Assembly: GCF_012985205.1 (NCBI RefSeq)
Contig: NZ_JABEKS010000001.1
Span: 1,922,001 to 1,986,000 of the forward strand
Origin: Planctomonas sp. JC2975
GTDB taxonomy: Bacteria > Actinomycetota > Actinomycetes > Actinomycetales > Microbacteriaceae
Reading direction: 5' to 3'
Length of the DNA stretch: 64,000 nt
The stretch's first letter is position 1. Each line of letters opens with the position of its first letter. Below the pieces are notes generated by a model, which saw only the letters and a program-made list of their open reading frames with translations, was not told the origin of the DNA and searched no databases. Shown piece by piece: positions 55,101-63,924 of this stretch. The translations under genes were made by a program, and so were the position numbers.

Positions 55101-55855
55101 ACATCCGTCTGGTCGCCGAACACCTGCGGGCTCGCCACCGGCAGGTCCGCGTACCAGTCGTAGAACGACAGCATGGTGCCGCCGACCAGGTTGAGGAACC
55201 GGGATCCCGCACCGTGCGACACCATGGACATCGCGGGGATCGGCGAGAAGCCCGCAACGCGATCCGGTCCGTACTTCTTGATCGTGTACACGTGTGCGGC
55301 GGCGGCGATCTCGACCGCCTCGTCCCACACGACCCGCACCAGGCCACCCTTGCCGCGCACTCTCTTGTAGGCGGTGGACGCGTCCTCGTCCTCCACGATC
55401 GACGCCCAGGCCTCCACCGGGTCGGGGTGCTGCTGCTTGGCGGCACGGTAGAGCTGCAGCAGGGTGTCGCGCACGTACGGATATCGCACCCGGGTCGGCG
55501 AGTACGTGTACCAGCTGAAGGCGGCGCCGCGCGGGCATCCGCGGGGCTCGTACTCCGGCGAGTCCGGCCCCACGGACGGATAGTCGGTCTGCTGCGTCTC
55601 CCACGTGATGATGCCGTCCTTGACGTACACCTTCCACGAGCACGACCCCGTGCAGTTCACTCCATGCGTCGAACGCACGACCTTGTCGTGCGACCACCTG
55701 TCCCGGTAGAAGACATCGCCGTCACGACCGCCCTTGAGGAACAGCGTGCGCAGATCGGGCGACACCTCGCCCGGCCTCAGGTATCTGCCCAATTCGACGA
55801 GGGCATCTGCGAGCGGTCCGTCTGTTGCCGGATCGGTGCGGGTTCGCGGAGTCAT
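52112..55855 (-). CDS. narG: Respiratory nitrate reductase alpha (catalytic) subunit
   Basis: The 1247-residue molybdopterin enzyme reduces nitrate to nitrite on the cytoplasmic side. [11 protein letters not shown] provides the His and Cys ligands of the FS0 cluster, and [27 protein letters not shown] holds the Asp that coordinates Mo. The length is normal. No Tat signal is needed in NarG, and none is seen. It has GAGGG before ATG 55855 and lies 39 nt after narK. Genes for the cofactor (mobA, moaA) are close by. Confidence 0.97.
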   Translation of the reverse strand: [1247 protein letters not shown]

Positions 55856-55894
55856 GTGCCCTCGTCTCTTTCGATGCCCTTGCGTGTGCTGCCG

Positions 55895-57211
55895 TCAGCT
55901 CTTCATCTCGGCACCGGGCCGCACGTAGTACCACCACGCCAGTCCGATGCAGATGGCGCACAGGATGACGGACCAGATGAAGAACGGCACCGGCCCGACG
56001 GCCGACAGCAGCACGCCGACGAAGAACGGACCGAATGCCGCGATGGATGCCGTGAAGCCGATCGCACCGCCCGCCTGCCGCTTCGGGAAGATGGTCGGCA
56101 TCTGCTTGAAGGTTCCGGCGTTCACGAACCCGGAGAAGAAGAAGATGATCAGGATGCCGGTGGCGAAGCCGGCGAAGTCGCCCTTGTCGTTGGGATCGAG
56201 GAAGAACACCGTCACGAAGCATCCGATGAACATGCCGATGGATCCGATGAACGTGAAGATGGCGCCGCCGAATCTGTCGCACAGAGGTCCGATCGCCGCA
56301 CGGACCAGCGCCCCGATCGCGGGACCGATGAAGGCGAAGGCCACACCGTTCGGGCCGCCGGCCTCCGGTCCGCCCCACAGGTTCTTGATGAGGAGCGCCG
56401 TCTGTGCGGAGAGCCCGGAGAACAGCCCGAACCCCATCACGTAGAGCACCGTCTGGATCCACGTGTGCTTGAGCCTGAAGATGTCCAGCTGGTCGCGGAA
56501 GTTCGCCTTCACCGGCACCCTGCGGATGTAGATGAACGCCACGATCGCCGCCAGCAGCACCCACGGCACGAGCACCAGGCCGCCGTTGTGCAGCCAGATC
56601 AGCTTGCCGGTCTCGTCGGTCTGCGGCGTGAGCGCGGCCGTTCCGAACAGGCCGAAGCCGACCACCCAGGGCGTGAGCAGCTGCACGAACGAGATGCCGA
56701 AGTTGCCGAGCCCCGCCTGCAGACCGAGGGCAGTGCCGCTGAGGCGTTTGGGGAAGAAGTAGCTGGTCGAGGGCATGAAGCCCGAGAACGTGCCGCCGCC
56801 GACCCCTGCCGCGAACGCGAGCAGCATCAGCATCCAGAACGGCGTGTGCGTGTCACGAACGGCGAACGTCCAGCCGAGCAGCGGGATGAGCAGCAGCAAC
56901 GCGGAGAGCACAACGAGCGTGCGCGATCCGAGTACCGGCGGAAGGAACATGAACACGAACCGCAGCACGCCGGCCGAGACGCCGGGGATGGCGACGATCC
57001 AGTAGAGCTGGCCCGGACTCAGCGCGAAGCCGACCTCGTTGAGCCGCGGTGCAACGGCGCTGACCACGTACCACGTCGCGAAGCTGATGAACATCGTGTA
57101 CGTGGTGATGGTGAGGGTCCACCACGCGCGCTTCGGATCCCACGTCGCCGGGTTCTCGGGGTTCCAGTTGGACAGGTCTGACTTGAGCTCTGAACCGGTG
57201 ACAACGGCCAT
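55895..57211 (-). CDS. narK: Nitrate/nitrite MFS transporter
   Basis: The 438-residue MFS protein has 12 helices and both nitrate signatures: [26 protein letters not shown] and [24 protein letters not shown]. It is the NarK type and imports nitrate or exchanges it for nitrite. ATG 57211 has GGGGAG upstream. It is the first gene of the narKGHJI operon and divergent from moaA, with a 237-bp shared upstream region that has no clear FNR or NarL box. Confidence 0.95.
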   Translation of the reverse strand: MAVVTGSELKSDLSNWNPENPATWDPKRAWWTLTITTYTMFISFATWYVVSAVAPRLNEVGFALSPGQLYWIVAIPGVSAGVLRFVFMFLPPVLGSRTLVVLSALLLLIPLLGWTFAVRDTHTPFWMLMLLAFAAGVGGGTFSGFMPSTSYFFPKRLSGTALGLQAGLGNFGISFVQLLTPWVVGFGLFGTAALTPQTDETGKLIWLHNGGLVLVPWVLLAAIVAFIYIRRVPVKANFRDQLDIFRLKHTWIQTVLYVMGFGLFSGLSAQTALLIKNLWGGPEAGGPNGVAFAFIGPAIGALVRAAIGPLCDRFGGAIFTFIGSIGMFIGCFVTVFFLDPNDKGDFAGFATGILIIFFFSGFVNAGTFKQMPTIFPKRQAGGAIGFTASIAAFGPFFVGVLLSAVGPVPFFIWSVILCAICIGLAWWYYVRPGAEMKS

Positions 57212-57448
57212 TGCAGACTCCCCAGGTCAGCGGATCCGTGTACTCGAAGTCGACGCACGCGCCAAGTGCAACGATGCCCCCATCTCGGCGGCAGGTCCAG
57301 CATCTGCAGCAGTGAGCCGAGACCTTCAGGCGGCGCCGCAACGGCCTCATCTGCGCACGTGGCGCGGTCGTTCGAGCCTTGCGGGCGCGATCGAGCGGCC
57401 ATCGCGCCGCGACATCTCGCCGACACACTTGCGGTCTACTGTGGGACG

Positions 57449-58534
57449 ATGACGGCCGAGCTGATGCGATCGACGACGGATGCCGACACCGTGCATCCGT
57501 CACCGACCGCAGACACTCGCGGCCGCGGCCTTCACGACCTGCGGATCTCGGTCACCGACCGCTGCAACTTCCGCTGCGTCTACTGCATGCCGAAGGAGAT
57601 CTTCGGCAGGGATCACGCCTTCCTCCCGCAGGAGCACCTCCTCTCGTTCGAGGAGATCGTGCGCGTCACTCGCGCCGGCATAGCGAACGGCGTCCGCAAG
57701 CTGCGGCTCACCGGCGGCGAACCGCTGCTCCGGCGTGACATCGAGCAGTTGGTGGGCATGCTGTCGCGCTTGCGCACGGCGGACGGGCATCCGCTCGACA
57801 TCGCGATGACCACGAACGGCACGGCGCTCGCGCACAAGGCCGCCTCGCTGAGGGCCGCTGGGCTGAGCCGCCTCACGGTGTCCCTCGACTCCCTCGACGA
57901 CGAGGTCTTCCGGCGGATGAACGACATCGATTTCCCCGTCGCGCGCGTGCTCGACGGCATCAGCGCCGCGCAGGCAGCGGGGTTCGCCTCGATCAAGGTC
58001 AACACCGTCGTCAAGCGCGGGGTCAACGACCACGACGTCCTGTCGATCGCCGAGCACTTCCGCGGCACGGGCATCACCGTACGGTTCATCGAGTTCATGG
58101 ATGTCGGCACCACCAACGGCTGGAACCTCGAGGAGGTCACCCCGTCGGTCGAGGTGATCGCGCGCATCGACGCCGTGCATCCGCTGGAACCGCTGCCGGC
58201 GAGGTATCCGGGCGAGACGGCCACACGATGGCGATACCGCGATGGCGCGGGCGAGATCGGCGTCATCTCCAGCGTGAGCGCACCGTTCTGCGGATCCTGC
58301 GGGAGGGCCCGCGTCTCTGCCGACGGCAAGCTGTTCACCTGCTTGTTCGCCTCGGGCGGGCACGACCTGAGGGCGCTGCTGCGCGCCGGCTGCTCGGATG
58401 CCGCACTCGAGGCATCCCTCGCCGGCATCTGGTCGGCGCGTGGCGACCGCTACTCCGAACTGCGCTCCGCGATGGGATCGGACTCCAGCTCCCGCCAAGG
58501 CGAGCGCGTCGAGATGTCGTACATCGGAGGGTGA
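57449..58534 (+). CDS. moaA: GTP 3',8-cyclase MoaA
   Basis: The 361-residue radical SAM enzyme makes the first molybdopterin intermediate from [11 protein letters not shown] (Cys-x3-Cys-x2-Cys) binds the SAM cluster, [14 protein letters not shown] is the GGEP motif, and [18 protein letters not shown] binds the second cluster. The C-terminus ends with the catalytic Gly-Gly (YIGG). ATG 57449 follows TACTGT within a few bases and has no ribosome binding site, suggesting a leaderless mRNA. No moaC or moeA lies in the window. Confidence 0.96.
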   Translation: MTAELMRSTTDADTVHPSPTADTRGRGLHDLRISVTDRCNFRCVYCMPKEIFGRDHAFLPQEHLLSFEEIVRVTRAGIANGVRKLRLTGGEPLLRRDIEQLVGMLSRLRTADGHPLDIAMTTNGTALAHKAASLRAAGLSRLTVSLDSLDDEVFRRMNDIDFPVARVLDGISAAQAAGFASIKVNTVVKRGVNDHDVLSIAEHFRGTGITVRFIEFMDVGTTNGWNLEEVTPSVEVIARIDAVHPLEPLPARYPGETATRWRYRDGAGEIGVISSVSAPFCGSCGRARVSADGKLFTCLFASGGHDLRALLRAGCSDAALEASLAGIWSARGDRYSELRSAMGSDSSSRQGERVEMSYIGG

Positions 58535-58725
58535 GCGCCGACTCTGCGGCATCCCACAAAAGACGTGACGCGCGGATGCGACGGCGGGATGCATTTCCCA
58601 CAGTCAGCGCCTGAGCGGCGGGCGTCCCTGCCTATGATCTGTGGATTCCCCGGGCCAGTGCGCCCGGGACGTCAACCGGCTCCGCACGATGGTGCGGCCG
58701 CCTGCCGAAGGAGGAAGGTTTCGCG

Positions 58726-59889
58726 ATGGAGCGCGACATTTACGACGAGGACCACGAGGCATTCCGCGACCTGGTGAAGGCGTTCGTGAAGCGGTACGTC
58801 ACGAACGAGGCGATCCAGCGCTGGGACGCCGAGGGGGAGATCGATCGCGACACGATGAGGGCGGCTGCAGAGGCCGGCCTGCTCGGCCTGTCGGTGCCCG
58901 AGGAGTTCGGCGGCGCAGGCATGCTGGGCGACTATCGTTTCCGCGCCGTCGTGAACGAGGAGATCATCGGCGCAGGTGCGGGCTCGTTGGCCGGCGCGTT
59001 CGGCATCCAGGACGACCTGGCCGTTCCGTATTTCGTGCACATGGGCACGCAGGAGCAGAAGGCCAAGTGGCTTCCGCGCATGGCGACAGCCGAGGTGATC
59101 GGCGCCCTCGCGATGACCGAGCCGGGCGCCGGATCCGATCTTCGCGGCATCAAGACCTCCGCCAAGAAGGTGGAAGGCGGCTATCTGGTGAACGGCGCCA
59201 AGACGTTCATCTCCAGCGGCAAGACGGCGGATGTCGTGGTCACCTTCGTGAAAACCGGCGAGGGCAATCGACCTGACGCCTTCAGCATCGTGCTCATCGA
59301 GGACGGCATGGAGGGCTTCCAGCACGGCAACAAGCTGAACAAGATCGGCTTCCACGGCCACGACACCGCCGAGCTCTCCTTCAACGACGTGTTCGTTCCC
59401 GAGGAGAACCTGCTGGGTGGCGAAGAAGGCCGCGGATTCATCCAGCTCATGATGAACCTCCCGCTCGAGCGGCTCTCGATCGGTGTCGCCGCGGCCGCTG
59501 CTGCGCAGGCCGGACTCGCCTGGACACTGGACCACACGAAGAACCGCGAGGCGTTCGGGGAGCGGATCATCGACTTCCAGAACACCCGCTTCCGCATCGC
59601 CGACGTCGCCACGACGGTCGACGCGACGTGGGCCTACGTCGACGCCGCATTGCGCGCGTACGCGAACGGCAAGCTGTCGGCCGAAGAGGCCGCGAAGGTC
59701 AAGTTCTGGACGACCGAGCGCGAGTGGGAGGTGCTCGACACCTGCCTGCAGCTGCACGGCGGCTACGGCTACATGGTCGAGTACCCGATCGCCCGAGCGT
59801 GGGCGGATGCCCGCGTGCACCGCATCTACGGCGGAACGAACGAGATCATGCGCGACATCGTGAGCCGGCCCATCGCCGGCAAGAGGTAG
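58726..59889 (+). CDS. Acyl-CoA dehydrogenase
   Basis: The 387-residue FAD enzyme oxidises an acyl-CoA at the alpha-beta bond. The family motifs are IGALAMTEPGAGSDLRGIKTSAKK, the FGERIIDFQNTRFRIADVAT stretch and the C-terminal LQLHGGYGYMVEYPIARAWADARVHRIYGGTNEIMRDIVSR. It resembles the long-chain/isovaleryl type. ATG 58726 has a strong GGAGGAAGG ribosome binding site. It is a single gene between moaA and DUF2306 with no electron-transfer partner beside it. Confidence 0.92.
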   Translation: MERDIYDEDHEAFRDLVKAFVKRYVTNEAIQRWDAEGEIDRDTMRAAAEAGLLGLSVPEEFGGAGMLGDYRFRAVVNEEIIGAGAGSLAGAFGIQDDLAVPYFVHMGTQEQKAKWLPRMATAEVIGALAMTEPGAGSDLRGIKTSAKKVEGGYLVNGAKTFISSGKTADVVVTFVKTGEGNRPDAFSIVLIEDGMEGFQHGNKLNKIGFHGHDTAELSFNDVFVPEENLLGGEEGRGFIQLMMNLPLERLSIGVAAAAAAQAGLAWTLDHTKNREAFGERIIDFQNTRFRIADVATTVDATWAYVDAALRAYANGKLSAEEAAKVKFWTTEREWEVLDTCLQLHGGYGYMVEYPIARAWADARVHRIYGGTNEIMRDIVSRPIAGKR

Positions 59890-59917
59890 CGAGCGACGGG
59901 CCGCAGCTGCCCGGATG

Positions 59918-59953
59918 CAGCGGCGGCGCTCCGGAATCGGGGCGCCGCCGCTG
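59918..59953. terminator. Hairpin after the acyl-CoA dehydrogenase gene
   Basis: A 15-bp stem (59918-59932 with 59939-59953, one G-T pair) with a 6-nt loop lies 29 nt after the stop, between convergent genes. It is GC-rich and lacks a T-run. Confidence 0.65.
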
Positions 59954-60043
59954 TTCGCGCGCAGGGTGTCTGATCCGGCATCCGCGTCGGCACGCGGACG
60001 GCCAGCGCGGAGGCACGGACCAGGAACCGCCGGGGTGCCCTGG

Positions 60044-60763
60044 TCAGCCGGACAGCGCCGCGCGGCGGGCGCGCGAGCGGTTCACCTGGCGTGCCAGCAG
60101 CATCCCGACGATCACGCAGGGCACCCATGACGCCCACGCAAGCCACGGGTAGAGCCGCGAGAACATGTCGGCGGCGATGATGGCGCCGTTCTCGCCGCGG
60201 ATCACGACGGCAGCGAACGTGAGGCTGAAGTTGGTGATGATCCAGAAGCGATGGGCCTGGATGTCGCCCTTGATCAGGATGCCGCGCAGCGCCATCGCGA
60301 GCGTGAACAGCCACACGATCCCGAGCGTGCAGAATCCGCTCGTCACGATGAAGCGGCCACCGGGGATGATTCCCGGATACGCGTGGAACGACATGAAGAT
60401 CGCGCACGTCGCCGAGAAGGCGACGGCCACGGCGTAGATCGTGCCGAACACGCGGTGCGTTCTCGTGTAGCCGTTGCGGAGCGCGTTCACCAGGTTGATC
60501 GGACCCGCGATGAGCGCGGTGGTTCCGCCGGCGATATGCCCGAACAACGGCAGCACGTAGGTCGCGTAGGTTTGTTCCTGCTGGTTGAAGTAGTAGTCGC
60601 GCAGGAACGGCATCGCCGGCATCACGACGAAGTAGAGCGAGCTCATGGCGAGCGCGACCAGCATGCTCGGCACGGCGACGAGCAGGATCACGGTGACGTA
60701 GCCGCGGTGCGGACTCGTCCGGACCGGCAGAACTGAGGATGCGTCGGGAGCGACCACGCGCAC
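60044..60763 (-). CDS. DUF2306 membrane protein
   Basis: The 239-residue protein has about seven hydrophobic helices. Conserved-looking His residues lie in LPLFGHIAGG, TRTHRVFGTIYA and IQAHRFWIITNFSLTFAA, the DUF2306 pattern (possibly haem or metal ligands). The function is unknown. The start is set at GTG 60763 (VRVVAPDASSV); an upstream in-frame ATG near 60866 would give an unlikely Cys-rich extension that overlaps the exporter's regulatory region. It is divergent from the exporter gene. Confidence 0.8.
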   Translation of the reverse strand: MRVVAPDASSVLPVRTSPHRGYVTVILLVAVPSMLVALAMSSLYFVVMPAMPFLRDYYFNQQEQTYATYVLPLFGHIAGGTTALIAGPINLVNALRNGYTRTHRVFGTIYAVAVAFSATCAIFMSFHAYPGIIPGGRFIVTSGFCTLGIVWLFTLAMALRGILIKGDIQAHRFWIITNFSLTFAAVVIRGENGAIIAADMFSRLYPWLAWASWVPCVIVGMLLARQVNRSRARRAALSG

Positions 60764-60873
60764 AGTGTGGCACCGCACAGGGGTGGACGCCACTGTCCAT
60801 TCGCATGCATGGGACGGGTCGCGATGGCTTGTCCCGGCGAGGCTGAGAATCTGCTGATTATTCATGCAGCGCC

Positions 60874-60939
60874 TGCAAACTTGCGCGATGGCAAACTTGC
60901 ACAATGTGCACGTCGAGCGTAATGTTGCACCGCCTGCAA
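60874..60939 (+). promoter_or_regulatory. Promoter and TTGCA-type operator cluster of the exporter gene
   Basis: TTGCAC (60897-60902) and TAATGT (60920-60925) are separated by 17 bp, a good sigma-70-like promoter. Around it lie repeated TGCAA/TTGCA half-sites: GCAAACTTGC twice (60875-60884, 60891-60900), the palindrome TGCACAATGTGCA (60898-60910) over the -35, and TTGCA...TGCAA (60925-60939). The TetR at 63164 is the obvious candidate to bind there. Confidence 0.55.
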
Positions 60940-61028
60940 GAAATTGCCCGCCAACGTCGGCGCCCGGTGCCGACGAACGGCTATGGGTGCCGGTCGCATC
61001 CCGAACCACCGTCACTCGAAGGGCTGGC

Positions 61029-63098
61029 ATGTCCACCGCAACCGCTCCCGTGCAGACCGTAGGGTCCGCACCAGGATCGAAGCCGATCATGACCCATCGG
61101 CAGATCCTCTTCGTCATCTACGGCCTCATGGCCGGCATGTTCTTGTCGTCGCTCGACCAGACCATCGTCGGCACGGCCATCCGCACCATCGGTGACGACC
61201 TCCACGGCCTCGACCAGCAGGCGTGGGTCACCACGGCCTACCTGATCACCTCCACCATCTCGGTGCCGATCTACGGCAAGTTGTCCGACATCTTCGGTCG
61301 GCGTCCGCTCTTCATCTTCGGCATCGTCGTGTTCGTCATCGGTTCGCTGCTGTCGTCGTTCTCGACGTCCATGCTCATGCTGGCCGCGTTCCGCGCCTTC
61401 CAGGGCATCGGCGCCGGCGCCATGATGGCCCTGCCGCTGGCGATCATGGGCGACATCCTCGCTCCCCGTGAGCGCGCCAAGTACCAGGGGTACTTCTTCG
61501 CCGTGTTCGGCATCTCCTCGGTGATCGGCCCGCTCGTCGGCGGCATCTTCGCAGGCGCGAACTCGATCCTGTGGATCACCGGCTGGCGCTGGGTCTTCCT
61601 CATCAACGTGCCGATCGGCATCGTCGCCCTCCTGATGGTCATCACGTTCCTGCACCTACCCAAGGTGAGTGCGAAGAAGAAGCCGCGCATCGACTGGTGG
61701 GGTGCGACCTCCGTCATCGTGGCGCTCGTGCCGCTCCTCCTCGTGGCGGAGCAGGGCCGCGAGTGGGGCTGGAGCTCGGCGGGCTCGATCGCCTGCTATG
61801 TGATCGGCGCAGTGGGCATCCTCGCCTTCATCATTGTCGAGACCCTCATGAAGGACGACGCGATCATCCCGCTGAAGCTCTTCCGCTCCGGCACGTTCTC
61901 GATGGCCACAGTCATCGGCGTGCTTGTCGGATTCGGCATGTTCGGCGCCATGATGACGATTCCGCTCTATCTGCAGATCGTCACGGGCCTCTCGCCCACC
62001 GCATCCGGCTTCGCCATGATCCCGATGGTCATCGGCCTGATGATCGCGTCGCTCGGATCGGGCCAGCTGGTCGCGCGCACCGGCAAGTACCGCATCTTCC
62101 CGGTGACCGGCACGCTGTTCACGGCGGTTGGCTTCCTGATCATGACATTCCTCACGTACGACAGCCCCCTGTGGTTCCTCATGATCGGCACGTTCGTGAT
62201 CGGCCTCGGCCTCGGCCAGCTGATGCAGTCGCTCGTGCTCGCCAGCCAGAACTCGGTGAAGCCGCAGGACATGGGCGTCGCGAGCAGTGCGGCCACGTTC
62301 TTCCGCCAGATCGGTGGAACGCTCGGCACGGCGATCATGCTGTCCGTGCTGTTCTCGGTACTGCCGGCGAACATCATCCACGCCACCGCGGACAAGTCCA
62401 CCCTGAGCTCGGCCCTCGACGCAGCTCTGAACCCGGCAGTGGCCGCCAAGGCGGAGAACAAGCCGATCATGAAGCAGCTCTGGAACCCGATCGTCACCCC
62501 GATCGAGACCAACGTCCAGAAGCAGCTCGACGCGGCATCGGACCAGGCGAAGGCCGCAGCAGTCACGGCAGTGACCGAGAAGGTGACCGAGGCCGTCAAC
62601 GCGCAGGTCGCCGCCGGCGTCATCCCGGAGGCTGCAGCATCGACGGTCATCCAGCAGCAGGTCACCGCCGCGACCCCTGCCGCTGAAGAGGCAGCGCTCG
62701 GCGTCGTCGCGAAGAAGGCGTACGCCACTGTGACGGACGGTCAGGTGCAGGTCGACTGGTCGAGCGCTAACCAGCGTTCGCACTGGGTCGACCAGCTCAC
62801 GCCGACGCTCGAGAAGCAGCTGAAGAAGAACGACGCCAAGACGTCTGGCGCCTCGAGCTCGACCAGCGACACGTCGTTCCTCAACGGCGCTGACAGCCGG
62901 CTGAGCAAGCCGTTCATGGTCGGATTCACGCAGTCGGTCGTGACCGTCTACTGGGTCGGATTCGGCGTGATCCTGCTCGCGTTCATCCTCACCTGGTTCT
63001 TCAAGGTGCCGCCGCTGCGCAAGACGTCGGCGCTGCAGGAGCAGGCGGATGCCGCCGGCCTCAGCGAGACCGGCTCGATCCAGCTCCAAGGCGCGTGA
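61029..63098 (+). CDS. EmrB/QacA-type MFS exporter (DHA2) with a large loop
   Basis: The 689-residue proton-driven exporter of the 14-helix DHA2 group shows SSLDQTIVGTAIRTIGDDL, YLITSTISVPIYGKLSDIFGRRP and FRAFQGIGAGAMMALPLAIMGDI. It is much longer than the usual 470-520 residues. About 175 residues (near 451-627), rich in Ala, Gln, Thr and Lys and predicted helical, are inserted before the last helix. ATG 61029 has GAAGGGCTGG upstream. A TetR gene follows, so it is likely induced by its substrate. Confidence 0.9.
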   Translation: MSTATAPVQTVGSAPGSKPIMTHRQILFVIYGLMAGMFLSSLDQTIVGTAIRTIGDDLHGLDQQAWVTTAYLITSTISVPIYGKLSDIFGRRPLFIFGIVVFVIGSLLSSFSTSMLMLAAFRAFQGIGAGAMMALPLAIMGDILAPRERAKYQGYFFAVFGISSVIGPLVGGIFAGANSILWITGWRWVFLINVPIGIVALLMVITFLHLPKVSAKKKPRIDWWGATSVIVALVPLLLVAEQGREWGWSSAGSIACYVIGAVGILAFIIVETLMKDDAIIPLKLFRSGTFSMATVIGVLVGFGMFGAMMTIPLYLQIVTGLSPTASGFAMIPMVIGLMIASLGSGQLVARTGKYRIFPVTGTLFTAVGFLIMTFLTYDSPLWFLMIGTFVIGLGLGQLMQSLVLASQNSVKPQDMGVASSAATFFRQIGGTLGTAIMLSVLFSVLPANIIHATADKSTLSSALDAALNPAVAAKAENKPIMKQLWNPIVTPIETNVQKQLDAASDQAKAAAVTAVTEKVTEAVNAQVAAGVIPEAAASTVIQQQVTAATPAAEEAALGVVAKKAYATVTDGQVQVDWSSANQRSHWVDQLTPTLEKQLKKNDAKTSGASSSTSDTSFLNGADSRLSKPFMVGFTQSVVTVYWVGFGVILLAFILTWFFKVPPLRKTSALQEQADAAGLSETGSIQLQGA

Positions 63099-63103
63099 TC
63101 GCA

Positions 63104-63139
63104 CACCCGGGACGGCCTTTTGTGCGGCCGTCCCGGGTG
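63104..63139 (+). terminator. Hairpin between exporter and TetR genes
   Basis: A perfect 14-bp stem (63104-63117 and 63126-63139) with the loop TTTTGTGC lies six bases after the exporter stop. It would separate, at least in part, the exporter transcript from the TetR gene. Confidence 0.7.
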
Positions 63140-63163
63140 GCAACACGCCAGAATGGATACATC

Positions 63164-63760
63164 ATGACCACCGCTCAGCAGCCAGCCGGTGACACCCTGC
63201 GAGAGCGCAAGAAGCAGCACACCCGGCAGGCGATCCACGAGGCAGCGCTCGATCTCGTCGACCGCAACGGTCTCGACGGCACCACGATCGAGCAGATCTG
63301 CCAGCAGGCCGACGTGTCGCCGCGCACGTTCTTCAACTACTTCCCGTCGAAGGCCGCCGCGGCGCTTGGCCTTCCGGAGACGGCGATCTCACCCGAGATC
63401 ATCGATCAGTTCAGGGCTGCGACCGGAGACCTGGTTCCCGCGCTGTGCCACCTCGTCGGTGAGCCCGCCGATGCCCGGCTCGACCGTCTCCGCATGAAGG
63501 AGATGATCCATCGTCGCCCGGAGCTGATGCCCGCCTTCACGCAGTGGATGACGAACGTGCGCGACCAGTTCGTGCAGCTGGCCGAGGAGCGCTCGCCGTC
63601 CCACGAGGTCGCCATGACCGCCGTCACCCTCGTCATGGCGGCGTTCGGACTCATCGTCCACGACCACTCTGAACAGAATGGCCCGGCATCCGAACGCCTG
63701 CAGGACGCCGTCGACAAGCTGGTCGCCGTGCGTGCGGCCGAGCTCACGCCGCCCAAGTAG
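63164..63760 (+). CDS. TetR-family transcriptional regulator
   Basis: The 198-residue protein has the TetR HTH (TRQAIHEAALDLVDRNGLDGTTIEQICQQADVSPRTFFNYFPSKAAAAL). The C-terminus resembles the MftR/TetR_C_17-like group (DRLRMKEMIHRRPELMPAFTQWM). ATG 63164 was chosen since the longer frame runs through the terminator hairpin. It likely represses the exporter gene upstream, whose promoter has TTGCA-type half-sites. Confidence 0.88.
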   Translation: MTTAQQPAGDTLRERKKQHTRQAIHEAALDLVDRNGLDGTTIEQICQQADVSPRTFFNYFPSKAAAALGLPETAISPEIIDQFRAATGDLVPALCHLVGEPADARLDRLRMKEMIHRRPELMPAFTQWMTNVRDQFVQLAEERSPSHEVAMTAVTLVMAAFGLIVHDHSEQNGPASERLQDAVDKLVAVRAAELTPPK

Positions 63761-63809
63761 CCGGAGGTCTCGGCGAGCCGCTCAGCGGCATCCGCTCCAC
63801 GAATTCACG

Positions 63810-63837
63810 AATGGCAGTCCCGAAAGGGGCTGCCATT
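63810..63837 (+). terminator. Terminator hairpin after the TetR gene
   Basis: The stem AATGGCAGTCCC / GGGGCTGCCATT (12 bp, one T-G pair) has a GAAA tetraloop and is followed by TCTCGT. It is 50 bp after the stop and fits an intrinsic terminator. Confidence 0.75.
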
Positions 63838-63867
63838 TCTCGTACCGCACCGGCACCCTGCGCCGCC

Positions 63868-63924
63868 CGAGACGTCAAATAGTGCGACGACAACTCCTCC
63901 GTAGCCGCGCTATTTGGCGTCTCG
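63868..63924. repeat. Long inverted repeat near the window end
   Basis: Two 19-bp arms (63868-63886 and 63906-63924), built around GACGTCAAATAGTGCG, pair fully if two G-T pairs are allowed. The loop is 19 nt. Only one copy is in the window. The last 75 bases after it are purine-rich with no visible gene. Confidence 0.65.

Noticed and set aside
52166-57181. 1671-codon open frame on the + strand opposite narG and narK
   Set aside because: It is a high-GC shadow of well-recognised nar genes; the translation is Arg/Val/His-rich without domains and has no start context.
57212-57448. FNR, NarL or Mo-riboswitch site between narK and moaA
   Set aside because: I looked for TTGAT-N4-ATCAA-like and heptamer patterns and for a conserved Moco-type fold, and saw none good enough to report.
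60764-61117. Longer N-terminus for the DUF2306 protein (ATG near 60866 or 61117)
   Set aside because: The extension is Cys/Arg-rich, unlike the family, and overlaps the exporter's promoter and operator sites.
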